64,000 bases of DNA from positions 1 to 64,000 of the forward strand of contig JADLZK010011550.1 in the NCBI GenBank assembly GCA_015847255.1, read 5' to 3'. Below are positions 1 through 15,084 of the stretch, piece by piece; the stretch's first letter is position 1; every line of letters begins with the position of its first letter. The DNA is from Hyparrhenia diplandra. Taxonomy: Eukaryota; Streptophyta; Magnoliopsida; Poales; Poaceae. The position numbers and the translations under genes were made by a program. The notes below the pieces were generated by a model. It did no database searches and was not told the DNA's origin. It saw nothing but the letters and a program-made list of their open reading frames with translations.

Positions 1-2772
1 AAGGGTCTAACAAGTTTGCTAAGTCTTTGAATAGGAAACCGAGTTTATTGCATACACTTTTAGATTTTGGAATAGGAAACTAAGTTTATTACATACACTT
101 ATAAGGAAGCCAAACTTGAAGATATTCCACATAATGTTCAAATGAAGCCCAAGTTGTGTATTGTTGTATTGGAAGATTATGGAAACAATAATCTAGTTCA
201 AGCCGAAGACAACAATTCAAATGGACTTAATGAAATATCTTCTATGTTGTGGGATATCATAATATCATGAGACATAAGTTGATGATTTCATATTAGTCTC
301 AATAATTGCTTACTTTCCATAAACAAAAGAGTTTGACAATGGATTGACTTTGATCAAGGATTGATGAATTGATCAGGAATGCATAAGTGAGGAAATACCA
401 AGCAAAGGTCAAATGACGTAAGACACAACTCATAATGGATATAAGTCGGTCTCTACGTTAGTTTGCTTGTACAAATAAGGATTAGGAAAAACGCCTTGCA
501 TTAATATGATAATGTGAGAAGTACGAAGATAGATATTGAAGTGAGTGTAATTAGGAGTGTCAACCCAAAATGAAGAGGATATAAGGAATTGTGAGTTGGC
601 TTGATCATATTTATGTTTGATTCATATATGTCTTTATGTGAATCAAATCGAAGGTTCATTGATCTCAACATTCATATCTAGAAGATATTTAAGTAAGGGT
701 CGCAATATCGAAGAATAGTTTTCAATGGATGCTTAATATGGTGTAAAGTATGGCTTGATAGGGTGAAGATAACAAGGAAAGGGCTTTCAAAGACTAAGCG
801 AAGGTGAAGGCATTTGATGGCTTGAGGACCAAGATACCACCCCAACAATATGGTACGCGACTACAAACAACCTCCTTAGATGCTATGCTACTTCACCTTA
901 GATGTTGGCATCAATCGACATATCCTAGTTCCTAGGGCGAGCGTGCTAGGAACAAGGAATGACAACAACTTCGGGGGACAGAACTTTTACTACCATGACT
1001 ACATCAGCAACCTTCGCTACTCCTTTGAGTCATCATCCACCGAAACAACAACAAAAGGATTCAGGCTCCTGGTCGTCTACATATAATATATATGCATCTA
1101 AACAACATTAGTAGATCACACTAACTGACTACACCAACACTTTGGACAATGATTTGGCATGAGGACGCAACGTGTGGATATAGGGGATATGTCAACCACC
1201 CAATATAGACCCCCACGTCGGTTTAGTGGACCAAGTGAGGCCCGATGCAGGGCCCTGATTGGCATTGGGTGCCTCCTACACACGAAGGAGGGCGCAACCG
1301 GGAGGATCGCCTCTTGTTGCCTCTAATTCAACCAACCGAAGGAAATCTAGCATAAAGGGAATGTTGAGTAGAAAAATAGGAAAATAAATTAGGAATTTGT
1401 TTAGGAAAAGATACGAGGACCATGAAGGAAATAATCTAGTTTGCTTGTAAAGGAGAAGTCCAAATCTATAAGGACTCGTCCTCTTAATTTGCTTGGGAAA
1501 CAAGTCTAATAGATTATAAAATATAGGGAGACCTAGGGGGTGTTTGGATTGACGCCACCGCCTGCCTCACCACACTCTGTGGCCACCACCACTCCCAAGG
1601 CTAACATTTTGGTTGTATGCACATGTTAGGCAGCCACAACAACGTCTCTCTCATTTCCTACCGTAGCAGTATGGCGCTCGATCCTCGGCCTTCGCCACAC
1701 TTTGTCGCATGTTAGGCCGGAAATCGATGGCCTCAACCAAGCAACCTAGTAATCATTCAGATTAGGCAACAAACAAAAAATCTTTCCGATTTCTCTTTCT
1801 CTCTCGCTGTTGCCCCCGCCTCTCTTGCCTGTGCTAACGTTGTTGCTTGTACCATAGCTCAAGACGTCATCGCCTCCCCTGCAGCCGACGCAACAACGTC
1901 ATTGTCGCTCCCCAGCTCCTAGCCGATCCCTCAACCAACCTATAAGCGCAAGGCTAACATTTTAGGGCATGTTTGGATGCTGCCTCCCAGGCAGTTCGGA
2001 GGTGCAATGTCCCAAAAAGTTTGATTTGATCGCCTAGGGTTGAAATCGCTTACCTAGCAGGCACGCTTAGGCATCGGTGTTCCTCATATATGGCTGTTGA
2101 TCCTCCATTTTGCTCATCTTGCTGTTGAGGAACAATTGATGACCTCAACTTTTGCTCATATACTTGTGCAAGCACTACCAGCAACCAGCTTATCCGAATT
2201 TCTTCCTCAAAGAAACGCCCTAGAAGCTCCAAATCAAGGTGGCGCTCAAAGCTATGGCCATTGGCAAGCTATGAAGGTGAACCTCTTCTGCGGAGGTCAT
2301 TCAACTCCCGAAAACCCACTTCAAGGGTCAAGGAAGTATGGAAATGTTTGCTAGTGCTAGTTATAATACTCCTATCAATGAACAGCCCCCCAACAACCAA
2401 TAAGCTCCTAACATTACCTCAGACCTGGGCCCACGTGCATAGACAGACGGACAACTCACACCCAGCCTCACAAGGAATATTAATTATTATTATTACGCGC
2501 AAAAGCAAAACAAAAAAGAAAATAAAAATTTAAACAAGTCCGTCTATACTCGTCGATTCGCGCAGGCACGGCCGGACTCTCCTCGTCTGCTCCCATCCTC
2601 ACCTCGTTTCAAATTTTCCTCTGTTAAACCCTACCCACCCGACGAATCCCTCGGCAGATCCAACCAGCTTGCCGGAGGAATACACCGGGAGATTCACATC
2701 AAGCGGCGGAGAGAGGGAGGAGTAGGCGGCTGAGGAGGGAGGGTTAGAGCTGGGCGAGAGGCCGTCGCTGTC
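1..2772. other. Intergenic region upstream of the MOS14-like gene
   Basis: No coding region here could be supported; the open frames are short and resemble nothing I recognise. A short tandem duplication lies at about 29-101: two ~32-base copies that share a core reading AATAGGAAAC and ending in CATACACTT. Around 1540 and 1970 the text GTGTTTGGATT / ATGTTTGGATG resembles the ends of Tourist/Harbinger-type elements, but I could not pair the ends. The last ~250 bases before 2773 become GC-rich and probably hold the promoter and 5' leader of the downstream gene. Confidence 0.5.
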
Positions 2773-5700
2773 ATGGAGGCGCAGGCGACGGCGACGGTGA
2801 AGGAGGCGCTCGCGGCGCTGTACCACCACCCGGACGACGCTATCCGCACCGCTGCCGACCGCTGGCTTCAGGAGTTCCAGCACACGCTCGACGCCTGGCA
2901 GGTGTGCGGGCTTCTCCTTTCGATTCGCTCTCTTCCTGTTCGTGTCCTGGACCTGAGCTGGGTGAGGGGGTTGGTTTCTGTGTTTAGGAAGTGGGATGCT
3001 GCTAATTTGGGTCGGCTAAGAGTGGGATTTTCATGCAGTCGTGTGAATTCGGCCTGAACTAGGGGTGAATTGTATCACCGCTGGGAGTGGTTCTGTAATC
3101 TGCCCGAAGCTAGCTCGGTAGGAGAAGCTGGGGATTGCGATTAGATTTTTAGGAATAGGATTTTGTTCTGACCCCTGTTGACTGCACATTTTGTCTGCTA
3201 CAGCTGAGGCTGCTGGTAGGATGTCTAATGCAGGATGCTTGTGGTCAGTTGGTGTGCATTAGTTTGGAAAAACTCAAAGACTGGATCTCTTAGGTACAAT
3301 TTAACTTTTTAATCATGTTAATTCCTTCTAGATTAGGCTTACTACTTTCTAGTGAACGCTGACGATGCAAACCTACAAGTTGAGCTTCATCCAATTGTCT
3401 TTTATAGGACATCTATGCGAGCTTGATGCGATGCCAGTTTGCCACTGACTGGTTCGACTTAGGGGGCATTTGGTAGGGATCTAGATTCTCCAAGAAACGT
3501 TTCAGATCCAGATTATTTCAAAAAAAGTTTCAGAAACCAGAATCATTTCGTGAAATTGTTTGGCGGGTAGACTAGATTCGGCTTCTCAAAGAAATGTATT
3601 CTTGTAAAAAAAATTATATAAATAAAAGTATGCTTAAAAAAGCATAATTTGTTTGTGGACCAAGGCCACCTTAAATACAATTTATTTTAACTTTTCCCAC
3701 TTAAAAGGATTAACTGAAAAAAATACAGTTATTAAAGTATAGAAGTGAGGGAGAAACGGATCAGGTGAAACTGGACTTCCAGCGTTTCACGTTCCCAGGC
3801 TAAGCTCACGGAACGTTTCTGGCTTGGAACGGATCAGCAGGGGAGGCATTTGGCTTTGATCCGTCCGTTTCAAGTGAGAATCGGAAATGTCTTCCAAACG
3901 AGGTCTTAGTCCATCTCCTGTAATTGGAGGTTGTGACATGTAATATGTTGTTGTGGCTATCCAGGCCTTTGAACAAACTGCTGTTAGGAAGTGATGATTT
4001 AAGAAGATGAAGGGGGCATAGAGTTGTGCATTGGCAATGTGTGCATTTGCCACTTTATGTGAATTCACCAAAGTTGACACTCTCTTTCGGTGTTTTCTAA
4101 TTTCTTGATCTGTTATGGGCATATATAGCGTGTTTGTATAAAATTTAGAGTTTCTTGTCGGCTTGGAATGCAATCTGGATTATGGTAGATGAATTTTCTT
4201 TGACATTGTATTATACTGCAGCCATTTTATTGTCAAGTTTAGCATCTTTGAGTGATTTTCTCATTCTCCTTATGCAGGTTGCTGACAGTTTACTTCATGA
4301 TGAAAGCAGTAATTTGGAAACTCTCATCTTTTGTTCTCAGACCCTCAGAAGCAAGGTAAACAGAAAGGGGCATAGCCGCACCTAAGCGTGAACTATATAG
4401 AAATGTTATAGTTTACTTAGTTTTCAGTTTTCACAGTGATTCTCAGTAATACCATTCCATGTTATTTGTTTGTAGGTACAAAGGGATTTTGAAGAGTTAC
4501 CCTCGGAAGCTTTTCGATCATTACAGGACTCTTTATATGTAAGCACTGCTTTGTGAAGTTTCTTTTACAGATCATTTGTGTTGTATATTGGAAAGAAGAT
4601 AGCTAGGGCCACCATGTAGCTCTATTGCGGTTTGTGAAAGTAGCTTAAAAATATCACAGTATTTGCACAAAGGTAAAAACACATAAGTATTTGTGCATCA
4701 TATTATTTTTCATATAATTACATAATTTGGAAGTCAATTCACTAGTCTAGACTTTCAAAAGAAAGCATTCTAAGTGATTACAGACTGAAGCAGTAAACAG
4801 AAAGTCAGAAACCTTTTTTTGGTCGCATCTAACCTTGCTAATGTACTGCTATGAGCTTTGAAACTAAAATTTACCCCCTTGATTCCAAATGTAGGTCGTT
4901 ATGACAGTCCAATATGACACTTTGGCTTGCGATTTTTCGTTTAAAATATTTTAGATAGTGAAAAGTATATTATGGAAATATTTCCCATGATGCACATGTA
5001 GGGGTGGTAAAGGGCCCTCTAATTTAAGCTAGCAAATATAAGGATCGGGCCGGTAGGATCGACCGTAAAATTATACAAATTTTGAACTAAAAATGAATAG
5101 GGCCGAGTGAAATTGTGAAGGAGGAATAAGGGCCCGATCCATTACCACCCCTATGCACATGGTAACATCATCCGTGTGTTGTGATTGTGAATCAATGTAA
5201 TTTTTCATGTGTTGGTGGTCCAAGTTGAAAAGTTTGACCAGATAATGTAATCGTATGAAATGACCCACATTTGGAATCAGAGGCAGTCTTTCTGTTCCCT
5301 AAGCCCTTAAATATCCCACTCACTCCCAGTAGGCGATACCACCAGCAGAGTCAATCATCAAGATGAAGTTTAGTAAACTTCTATACAAGGGCTCATTTAT
5401 TTATTTTGGGCAGCGCACACCTTTCTGTCACTCCAAGGCTTGCCCAACTGCCAAACCTGGGAAGTTAATTGCTGTGCATATATCATGGTGGACCTAATGT
5501 TCCCTTGGGGCAATGACTAGTACATGCAAAGGTCACATTTATTTATTTTGGGTAGCAAACACCTTTCTATCACTTCAAGGGTTGCCAAACCACCAAACCT
5601 TGGAAGCTGATTACTTTGCATATATCAAGGTAGAACCTAATGCTATGTTTGAGGGGCAATGACAATGACTAGAACAATGCAGGGTATAATTATTAATTTG

Positions 5701-6240
5701 TGCCCTTTGCCTTGTTCTATGAAACACTCTGCTTTTGAAGTTCTATTACAATGTATACTGTGTTCTCCTATCTGGTCTTTGATTTCGTAGTCTTGTTATA
5801 GTATCTGGTTGACCTTTAAAGGAGTTTTGCTACTTTTTTGTAACTTGCTGCATTTGCAGGTATTGCTGAAAAAAGTTTAATAAGGGACCATAAAAAAAGT
5901 TAGAACACAGGTAAAATATCGAATGAAGTAGGTATTGTTTATTCTAATACAATTGTTGTAACACTAACACACTTTGGACCATCTTCAGATTTGTATTGCC
6001 ATTGCAGCTCTGGCTGTGCATGTACCTGTAGAGGACTGGGGAGCTGGTGGAATTGTGAATTGGCTAAGCGACGAAATGAAAGCTCATCCAGATTTTATTC
6101 CAGGCTTCCTTGAACTGCTTATAGTTTTGCCACAGGTACTTATAAGCAGATCTGTCTTAATTCTTAAACAAGAGAAAATGGTATAAACCACTGCGCACAC
6201 AAGAAAATCACCTTACATGGGGATTTTGAGAATGGCTGAG

Positions 6241-6281
<41 letters not shown>

Positions 6282-9200
6282 TTCGTTAACATTTATACCG
6301 CTTTCTTCAAAGTAGCCTCACTTCTGTCATCCCTTGCCATCCTTACCTCCCCTCTCCAAATCCCTACTCTCCTCTTTTTTGCCTCTTGTCCATTCTGCTG
6401 TACCCGACTACTTTGATTTGGCTATCCACTGCCTGTGACCTGCTCTGCTCTAGGATGAGGTTACCACCACTGTGTAGTTCCAAGGACCATGCGTCACACA
6501 GATCTATGGCCATCTGTGCCGAGTGCATGATCTGGGATGTTCTGTGCCACATGCACACAGCCCAGCCAATAACTGCCAGCCTTCTATTTGCTTGCACAGC
6601 TTTGACAAATTTCTAGCCACCTTACATGCATGGCCAGATCCCCTGTAACAATCCGTTTATGGTGGGCACAATTCTTTCTCATAGATTTATTCATGTGACT
6701 TAAGTTACCAAAAATGGTTTGTGCATAACATCCATAATTCCATATATTGTTATGCATTGTGTCGGGCCCAGTGAAATTGAACTTTGTCCATTGTTTTGTT
6801 CACAGGAAACTTCTAGTTATAAAATCGCGGCTCGTCCTGAAAGGCGCAGACAATTTGAGATTGACCTTTGTTCATCTGCTAATGTTGCTATTGATTTATT
6901 AACTGCTTGCATGGCCATTGATCAGCTGAAAGAACAGGTTTATTTCCTCTTCAACATTTCCTTTTATGATGCTAACCCTTTAGTAATATGATGCCTAAAG
7001 AGGTTGTGCCTGTGCATTCATTTTTTTATTCAGAGCTTAGCTATTTATTTTATACCTACTCTGCTACATGCATGTAATGTGCTCCCATGATTTGGTCCTT
7101 TATGTGCTATACTCTCCTTTCTTCCATAAATTTGTAGTTGTCCTTCAGTTACTTTGATGGTTGTCAATAGCATTCCATCAAGGAGCGCTACCTTCATTAA
7201 TAACTTTGGAGCTAATATCCTAGTTGCTGGTCCTTACAGTTTATATATATTCTGCCCTGTACACTGACTCTGGCATATTGTTTCTAACTGAGAGATAGTA
7301 TGTAATGTACTGTCCATTTATTTTGTATACATTCAAATGTGATATCCATATTGTATAAACTACCTCAGATGTGAGTTAATAAACCTTTTATCTTTACGTA
7401 CAACAATGTCACATCTTCATGGTATCTTTTCTGAGGAGAAGCATCCAATTCATGTTTCAATTTTCCTTTTTATTGAAATGTAGAAGTTAACTTGCAATTC
7501 TGAGATACATTTCAGCAGTGAGGCGACAACCTGCATTTATAGTGTATCTTTGATTGTTCCTTGCAGGTTTTGGAAGGTTTTTCTTCTTGGCTTCGTTTCT
7601 GTCATGGGTATGAAGTTTCTGGTGTTCTGATAGTGATACTTCATTCCTTGAAAGTGTAGCTGTTGTAGTATGTCTCATTCTATTCTTATGCTACTGCTGG
7701 TTAACAGTATTGATTTCAGTAATTATATTTGAAGTCTTCTTTCTGCCAGAATCTCTGCCTCTGAACTTGCATCACATCCTTTGGTCCATTTGGCACTCTC
7801 TTCATTGAACTCTGATCAATTCTTGGAGGCAGCTGTAAATGGTATTGTTCTAAATATGCCTTTAATTTCTATTGTATTCAGGCTGTTCAACTTTTGTTAT
7901 CTTATACTTTTCACCCTTTTGCCACAATTTAACCAACTGAATTCTATACACAATCTATGACCATTTTTCTGGTGTGCTTGTGGTATCATGGTTATACATG
8001 ATTCTCTATCTGATATAATAAAAACCTGTTATGTCTCTAGATTATTTTCTATCTATCTATATCTACACGGTACACTCTTACAAAAACAAAACCCCACCAG
8101 CATGCGATTGTGATAGCCGTCTCTTCATGCAAGGTATCCACGTCAGGAAGCCTCATACCCACTAACATACATTTAGCTGTCCACATCATCCACTAATGTT
8201 CATTTATGAGTCTGTCTCTTCATGTAAGCTAAGCTATCTATACTAATGATCCATATAAGGCCAATAATGACAGGCCATCCGATTTCCATTCCAAACCATA
8301 TCGGTCCGTCCAATGTCATCTGTGATCCCAGCAGGATCCCAGCAGGCTGTAGCAACACATGGGGCATTGTTTTTAGATGGCGTTTGTTTTTCTGTGAATG
8401 GTAACGTAATTGGCCAAAGTGATGCCTTGAAATCATACTTAGATCCAACGCCTAGGCTGTACCATGTCTGTCTAACTGGCATGTGCATACTCACTCTGCT
8501 ACATCATCATAAGGCATGGGCCATGACTTTCTTGTGGGATCCCTGTTCAGCGCGCTCCTTGCGTATTGCTTTTTGCAACATCATGCCCTCCATGTTCTCA
8601 CAGAAGACAAAATTATGCAGTCTGGCACACCAAATCCTCATATGGTTCTGCCAGTCGCAGAGGTAAATAGTCTCACAGAGAGCAACTTCCAGTTCTGCTT
8701 GTCCATAGGCTGTGTTGTTGGCCAAAACAGGCAGAGCTTTTCTTGCTGAGACCATATTCAGAAACTGCGCCCCCTGAAGGATTTTCATGCTCCATTCTAT
8801 TTTTATTTCTATACATGGGTTGATGGGAGGATTTTTATTTCTATACATGGGAGGATACTCTCACATCACCCTTGCCACTACAACCTAAAGTTTTGTGGAT
8901 AGCAGTCCTGCAGTTGTTGCTTGTCAATGAGTTGGCGGCTTCCTAGGGTTATGGAGCTGTCATGCTTGTTGGCTGTTGCCAAGACTGGATTCCAAAAGCT
9001 GCCGTCACCTTCACGTGCCATTGCCTTCCACCAGAGTCTACATTGTTTCCTCCAGCTGCTTCATTGTATGCACTATGAAGGATCCTGTTTGCACTGCTAG
9101 CATACATTTGATGTTTGGGATTTATATTTTATCCATTTTGCTCTCATGATTCTGTTGCTGTGGTTCACTGATATCCAGTTGAAGTGAGGATGATTAGTCA

Positions 9201-11029
9201 TCTGCCTTTCTTGCTTGATTAATAAAAGGCAGAAACATATTACATTTCTCTAGTGTGCCCAACTTGCATGGGATTAATATTAAAGGGTCACTGTTATTTG
9301 CTCAATATTTTTCCAAACAGTTTTGTAAGCTTGTTGCATTAGATTGATTTTCTGGGCTTATAAGGTAGTAAAGCTGGTTTACGGGATAAACTAAGCTTGG
9401 CCAAACCAACACTCCTAGCTAGGGATCCAAGTGGGTACCCAGTGTTTTCTAGGTCAGCTAGTTTAGTTCATTTTTTTCTCCTAAGTTATCTATGTGGCAT
9501 GCCTTTCTAGTTTGTTTTTGGAAATCTTGGGTTGATCCAATGATCCCAAACAAGTGAACTTGCATCCTTACTGAGAATACTGGGAATGGCTGTAGTTAGT
9601 TACAACTAAGATGACTAGTCCGGTAAATTGTCATGCCTTTGTTTTTGTTGGAACCTCACTGATATAGTTAATGTTCTAATTTCCAGTTACTTCTGAACTG
9701 ATACATGCTACTGTATCTCATGGTTCTGGTACTATTGCTGATCAAATGCCACTCATTCAAATTCTTGTCCCTCATATTATGGGCCTGAAAGAGCAGCTCA
9801 AAGATCCATCTAAGGTATGACATCTCTGTCCATATTCTACATGGGCCGGTCAGTATATCTGTCAAATTCTTCTTCATCACGTTTTGAGTGTTAATTTGAT
9901 CTCTTCAATCTTCATGCTCATATCGTTCGGTGGGATTAATGCACTTCATTGGTGATTCTGAAAAATTCAAAATTTCTGTTAGCGCCGTAGTTAGGATTTA
10001 GGAATGAGTCACTTTAGCTCTCTTTTTAGTTATCTTTCATTGGAATGCACAATGAAAATGTGTAAGCACAGATTGCAAGACGTAGTAGATTGATTTGAAA
10101 AAGTCTAAATCACACCCCCACCTATGGGAGGTGGACTACATAACCCCCAACCTATGAAGCGGTCTAAATCACCACCTGAACTTTTCAAAACCGGTCAAAT
10201 TACCCCCCTAAAGCAGTTTTGAAAAATCATAGAAAATCATAGAAAAATCATAAAATGGAAAATAAAATTGTGTTAGACTCTAAATGAGTAGATCTACTAA
10301 AGTGAACATATAATATGGTATGCTAGCTTTAGATTTATGCTTTTCCTCGTAGTTGTAAAAAATCTACTAAAGTATACCATATTATATGTTCATTGTGTAG
10401 ATCTACTCATTTGGAGTCTAACTCAATTTTATTTTCCATTTTATGATTTTTCTACGATTTTCTATGATTTTTCAAAACTGCTTTAGGGGTAATCTGACCG
10501 GTTTTGAAAAAGTTCAGAGGGTGATTTAGACCGCTTCATAGGTTGGGGGTTATGTAGTCCACCTCCCATAGGTGGGGGTGTGATTTAGACTTTTTCATTT
10601 GAGTATTGAGATACAATGTACATGAATATATAGGCAAGAACAGGGGTGGATTATAGAAGCGGAACCAACCTTCAATACACTTGCCTAATAGAACTCAATC
10701 TACACATCTGGACTCATAGTCAAAGGAAACCTGCTGAGCATGCCCTGGCTGTACCCTCTGTCCCTGTATAGAGGGATAGCCATATCTATATAATAATCCT
10801 GTCTAACAAAAGGAACTAAAATGCTTTTTGTTCTTTGAACTGGTAAAGTTATTTAGCCTTGTATCCACAGTTTCCTGTCTAAGCAAACTCTTTTAGTGCG
10901 TCTTTGAATTTTGAAAGTAATTTTTTAATTCTGAGCAAACACAAATGCATCCATGTCTGAGCTTTTAAAATAATCTGTCTTTTGTGGAAGATGCTACGAT
11001 AAATAGAAGCCAGTAGGGTTGGCAGAGGG

Positions 11030-11060
<31 letters not shown>

Positions 11061-14000
11061 GATAATTGCTCCATTTGTCCCTGAAGTTACATGGTTGTGT
11101 CACCCTTACCCACACCCATCGTAAATACTTTGTGAGACCACTACTCTGTTTGTGGTAATGAATCATTCTTAGATTAATGATAGTCCTGATGTGGCATTGA
11201 ACATGGTCTATCAAGCTGTTACCATGTTGGCTTTTGTTATTTTCTCCCCATGCTCCGTGTCTGTCCTCACTGCTGCAGTACATACAGATCCCTAGGAAAT
11301 GGAGACTACTCCTCTGGCTCACCATTTCCTATTCCTCCTTTATTGCCACTGAAGTCAACGAGAAAATAATTAACAAGTGCTTATGTATTTATCTTTTTTG
11401 TTATATTTTATATGTTTATACCTTGAGTGTTTGGACAGTTTGGTAAATATGTAGAAATGCATGTGTTGTTTTGCTTCTATTTTTTATGACCCTTTGGCAC
11501 ATTTTCAGGATGAAGAAGATGTAAAAGCTATTGCTCGTTTATATGCAGACATGGGTGAATCCTATGTTGAATTGATTGCCACAGGTAAATTTCATGGATT
11601 ATGCTGATCAGCATTGAGATCCTTTTGTTGCCAATGACCCATTTATTTACTTTTTAATGTTTGAGCTTTACCAGGTTCAGATGACTCAATTCAAATAGTA
11701 AACGCATTGCTAGAAGTTACTTCTCATCTGGAATTTGATATTTCCTCTATGACGTTTAATTTCTGGCACCGTCTTAAGCGTAACCTGATCAAGAGGTAAT
11801 TGACTAACCTAATTAAACATCATGTGCTTTGTCTGAGAAATAATGCTATCAATGCTTCATGTATTTTAGGGACTCTTATATGTCATATGGATCAGAGGCG
11901 GCAATCGAAGATGAGAAAAACAGAAGATTACAAATATTTCGTCCTAAGTTTGAAACTCTGGTGTCTCTGGTGCGTATTTGAGGACTGAGGATTTTATAAC
12001 ATCCTCCCTATATCCCTATAATCTTGCCATGTAATGAAACCAGCAATGTTCACCGAATTATTTCATTTCATGTGTCTGATTTCATATTGTGTTTATTTCT
12101 GGATCAGGTCAGTTTCGAGTTGAATACCCTGAGGACTACCACACCTTTTCTGAGGAAGACGCCGGGATTTTAGACATGTTAGATATGGTACAGTACCTGA
12201 TTTCTTTTAGCTGGTTTCATCAGTCCATTTTGCCTATCTTGTGCAATACAGTTGTAAGACATATTTAGGGCCATTTGTGTTTCAGCTGTTAGTGATGTGC
12301 TACTTGATGCAACTGAAGTTCTTGGGGGTGACTTGGCGCTAAAACTACTTTCCACCAAGCTAGCTCAGGTGACTTAAGCTATTTCTCTTGTTTTATTTCT
12401 GAGATCTTGTGCTAAGTATCTTTATGATATGTAATAAGTACCATTAGGTTTATCGTGGAATATATTTTTATAGTAAACTTATTTCGATACAAATATTATA
12501 TTGATACTATTTTCTATAGACCTAGTCAGACTTCTCGAGAATTGAGGTGTGCATTCTTTTTTGGGACGGAAGAAGTAGATATTAACTATATAACGATGAT
12601 TGCTTAACCTCAGGCTTCAGTTTTCTTTCAAACTGACTGACTATTGCCTGCCCAGAGTTGCACCAGAAAAGTTTCTATAGTTCTCAATAGTAACAGTTTT
12701 TCACTTCTGTATTTTAGGCATATGGGAGCTGCAACAATGAGCAAAACCCCAAGTGGCAACCTGTAGAAGCTGCCCTGTTCTGTATACAAGCAATTGCAAG
12801 ATCAGTCTCAATTGAGGAGCGAGAAATTTTACCACAGGTATTGATAGCATATTGATTGTCCCATAATGTTATTTGTTGTTCTTCCTTAACTAAATTATCT
12901 ACAAGATCTTCCTCTGATACGCTACCTTCTGTGTTGGAACATGGACTTCCTGCGTTGTTTGCACTGAATTCTTATTTGGTGTTGACCGTGCGCTGTTATT
13001 GTTTTCTAAAGGTTATGTCACTGCTTCCCTGCCTTCCTCACCATGAGCAGTTGCTACAGACAGGTATGTTTCAACGTGCAGGTGGTTCAGAAGTCCTTGA
13101 TCTTTACATGGTGTTTATTTAATTTTATGCTGTATCTGCTCAGTAGGCAGTAGCTCGTTAGCTCTATCAAAATATTAATGCTTATGACAGTTAGAGCTGT
13201 TTATCCCCATTGACATATTTTTATTGTTACTGAGTTATTTGGTTATATTCACTTTGATCCTATATTCCTACTAGCTGCATGCTTTTGAATAACAACCATG
13301 CAATAAATGTTTTTCCTGGCCTGTTTATCGCAATGTTCTGAAATATACTTACAGTTTGTTCGACCATCGGAGCATTTTCAAAATGGATTGATGCTGCACC
13401 AGCTGAACTATCTATTCTACCGCCTCTAGTTGATATTCTCAATAAGGGCATGAATACATCAGAGGATACAGCTGCGGCTGCTTCTATGGCCTTTAAGTAC
13501 ATATGTGAAGGTATGCATCTGCATCTACTTAGCAGTGTATTATCTTTGTGCATCTGTTTCGGAATCATCTTATTTATTTTAATAAGTTTAGCTTGGAACT
13601 GTTGGGCTATTGCCTGTGACTGTAGTAAACTTTGAGATGGGCTATTCTATTAAATGCCATTCATGATTTGGCACCCCATTTCCTCATTGGTGTGTGATAA
13701 GATCTGGTGGCAAATCCTGAAGTGCCAGTGCTGTTGAATATTGTGGGTGTTAGGTTTCATGCGCCAACCAGATGAACCCAAAAACTTAAGCCGTTGGGAA
13801 GAGGTGGGCAATCAACTTTATACTTCAACACTCCCACTCACGTGCAGCCACATACAAGGCGCAAACACGGAATTAAAGGAGCGGGGGACTTAAATGACGC
13901 CTCTGCCACGACTTGAACTTGAGACCTCAGGTTTCGATACCATGTTAGGTTTCAGTATGTTAGGTTTCATGCACCAACCAGATGAACCAAAAAACTTGAG

Positions 14001-15047
14001 CCGTTGGGAAGAGGTGGGCAATCCACTTTATACTTCAACATGGGGAACTTATCCTTGCTTTGATTTTTTTTTCCTAAATTTATGTTTTGATGCCATAAAT
14101 TATTTACTGTTTGTTTAATTTATTCTTTTTGGTGATAAGACTGTAGGAGAAAGTTCTCAGGGTCCCTGGATAGCCTCTTCCAGATATACCATATTGCAAT
14201 TAGTGGAGTTGGTGGTTATAAAGTTTCTTCAGAGGACTCGTTGCATTTGGTTGAAGCCCTAAGGTTCTATGATTCCTCCCATCCAGCTTGGTTATTTTTA
14301 TTAGTAAAACATTTTGGTTGTCTCAAGTACTCACCTTGCATGCTGTTGCATTCTGATACACTTCGATCAGTGTGGTCATTACAATGCTTCCACCAGAATC
14401 TGCTAGTAAAGCCCTGGAGTTAATCTGCCAGCCAGTAATCAATCCCTTGCAAGTAGGTAGCACTTTTTTTACAGTCAATTGGACTTGCCTAATGTTTCCC
14501 TTCTAATTTGTTTGCTTCGATAAAAGGAATTAATCCAGCAAGGTGATCAAGTTCTTCAACAAGTCCCTGCTCGGCAATTAACTGTACATATAGACCGACT
14601 ATCAAGCATTTTCAGGTGGTGGCCTTCTATTTCTAAATTTCTTTCATTGAAAAATACGTTTGTTTACTAAATCCTCCAAATTGTTCCAGCAATGTGAAAC
14701 AACCAGAACTAGTTGCTGAAGCTGTATATAGATATTGGCCGACACTCAAGAGTATATTTGATCAGTAAGTATGATACCATGGAGTTACTGACAGAAGTTC
14801 CTATTACTTCTATAAAAAATGAATATTCTCGTCTACTACTTTATCAAAATGCTCTTATGCACAGACGAGCATGGGATACCCGTACCATGGAGTCAATATG
14901 CCGATCTTGCAAATTTGCTGTAAGTTTGTGACTTGTTTAGCATATTAGTTGTTTGATATAATTTCTGCTCAAATCTTATGCAAGTGCCATCAAGATTGCA
15001 TTATTATCTTGTATCAGACATGGAGTCTGAATAACTCTTGTTCCTAT

Positions 15048-15084
<37 letters not shown>

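Noticed and set aside
8313..8848. Open frames of 113-117 codons on both strands
   Set aside because: They lie inside MOS14 intron 8, overlap each other on opposite strands, and show no motif or conserved composition.
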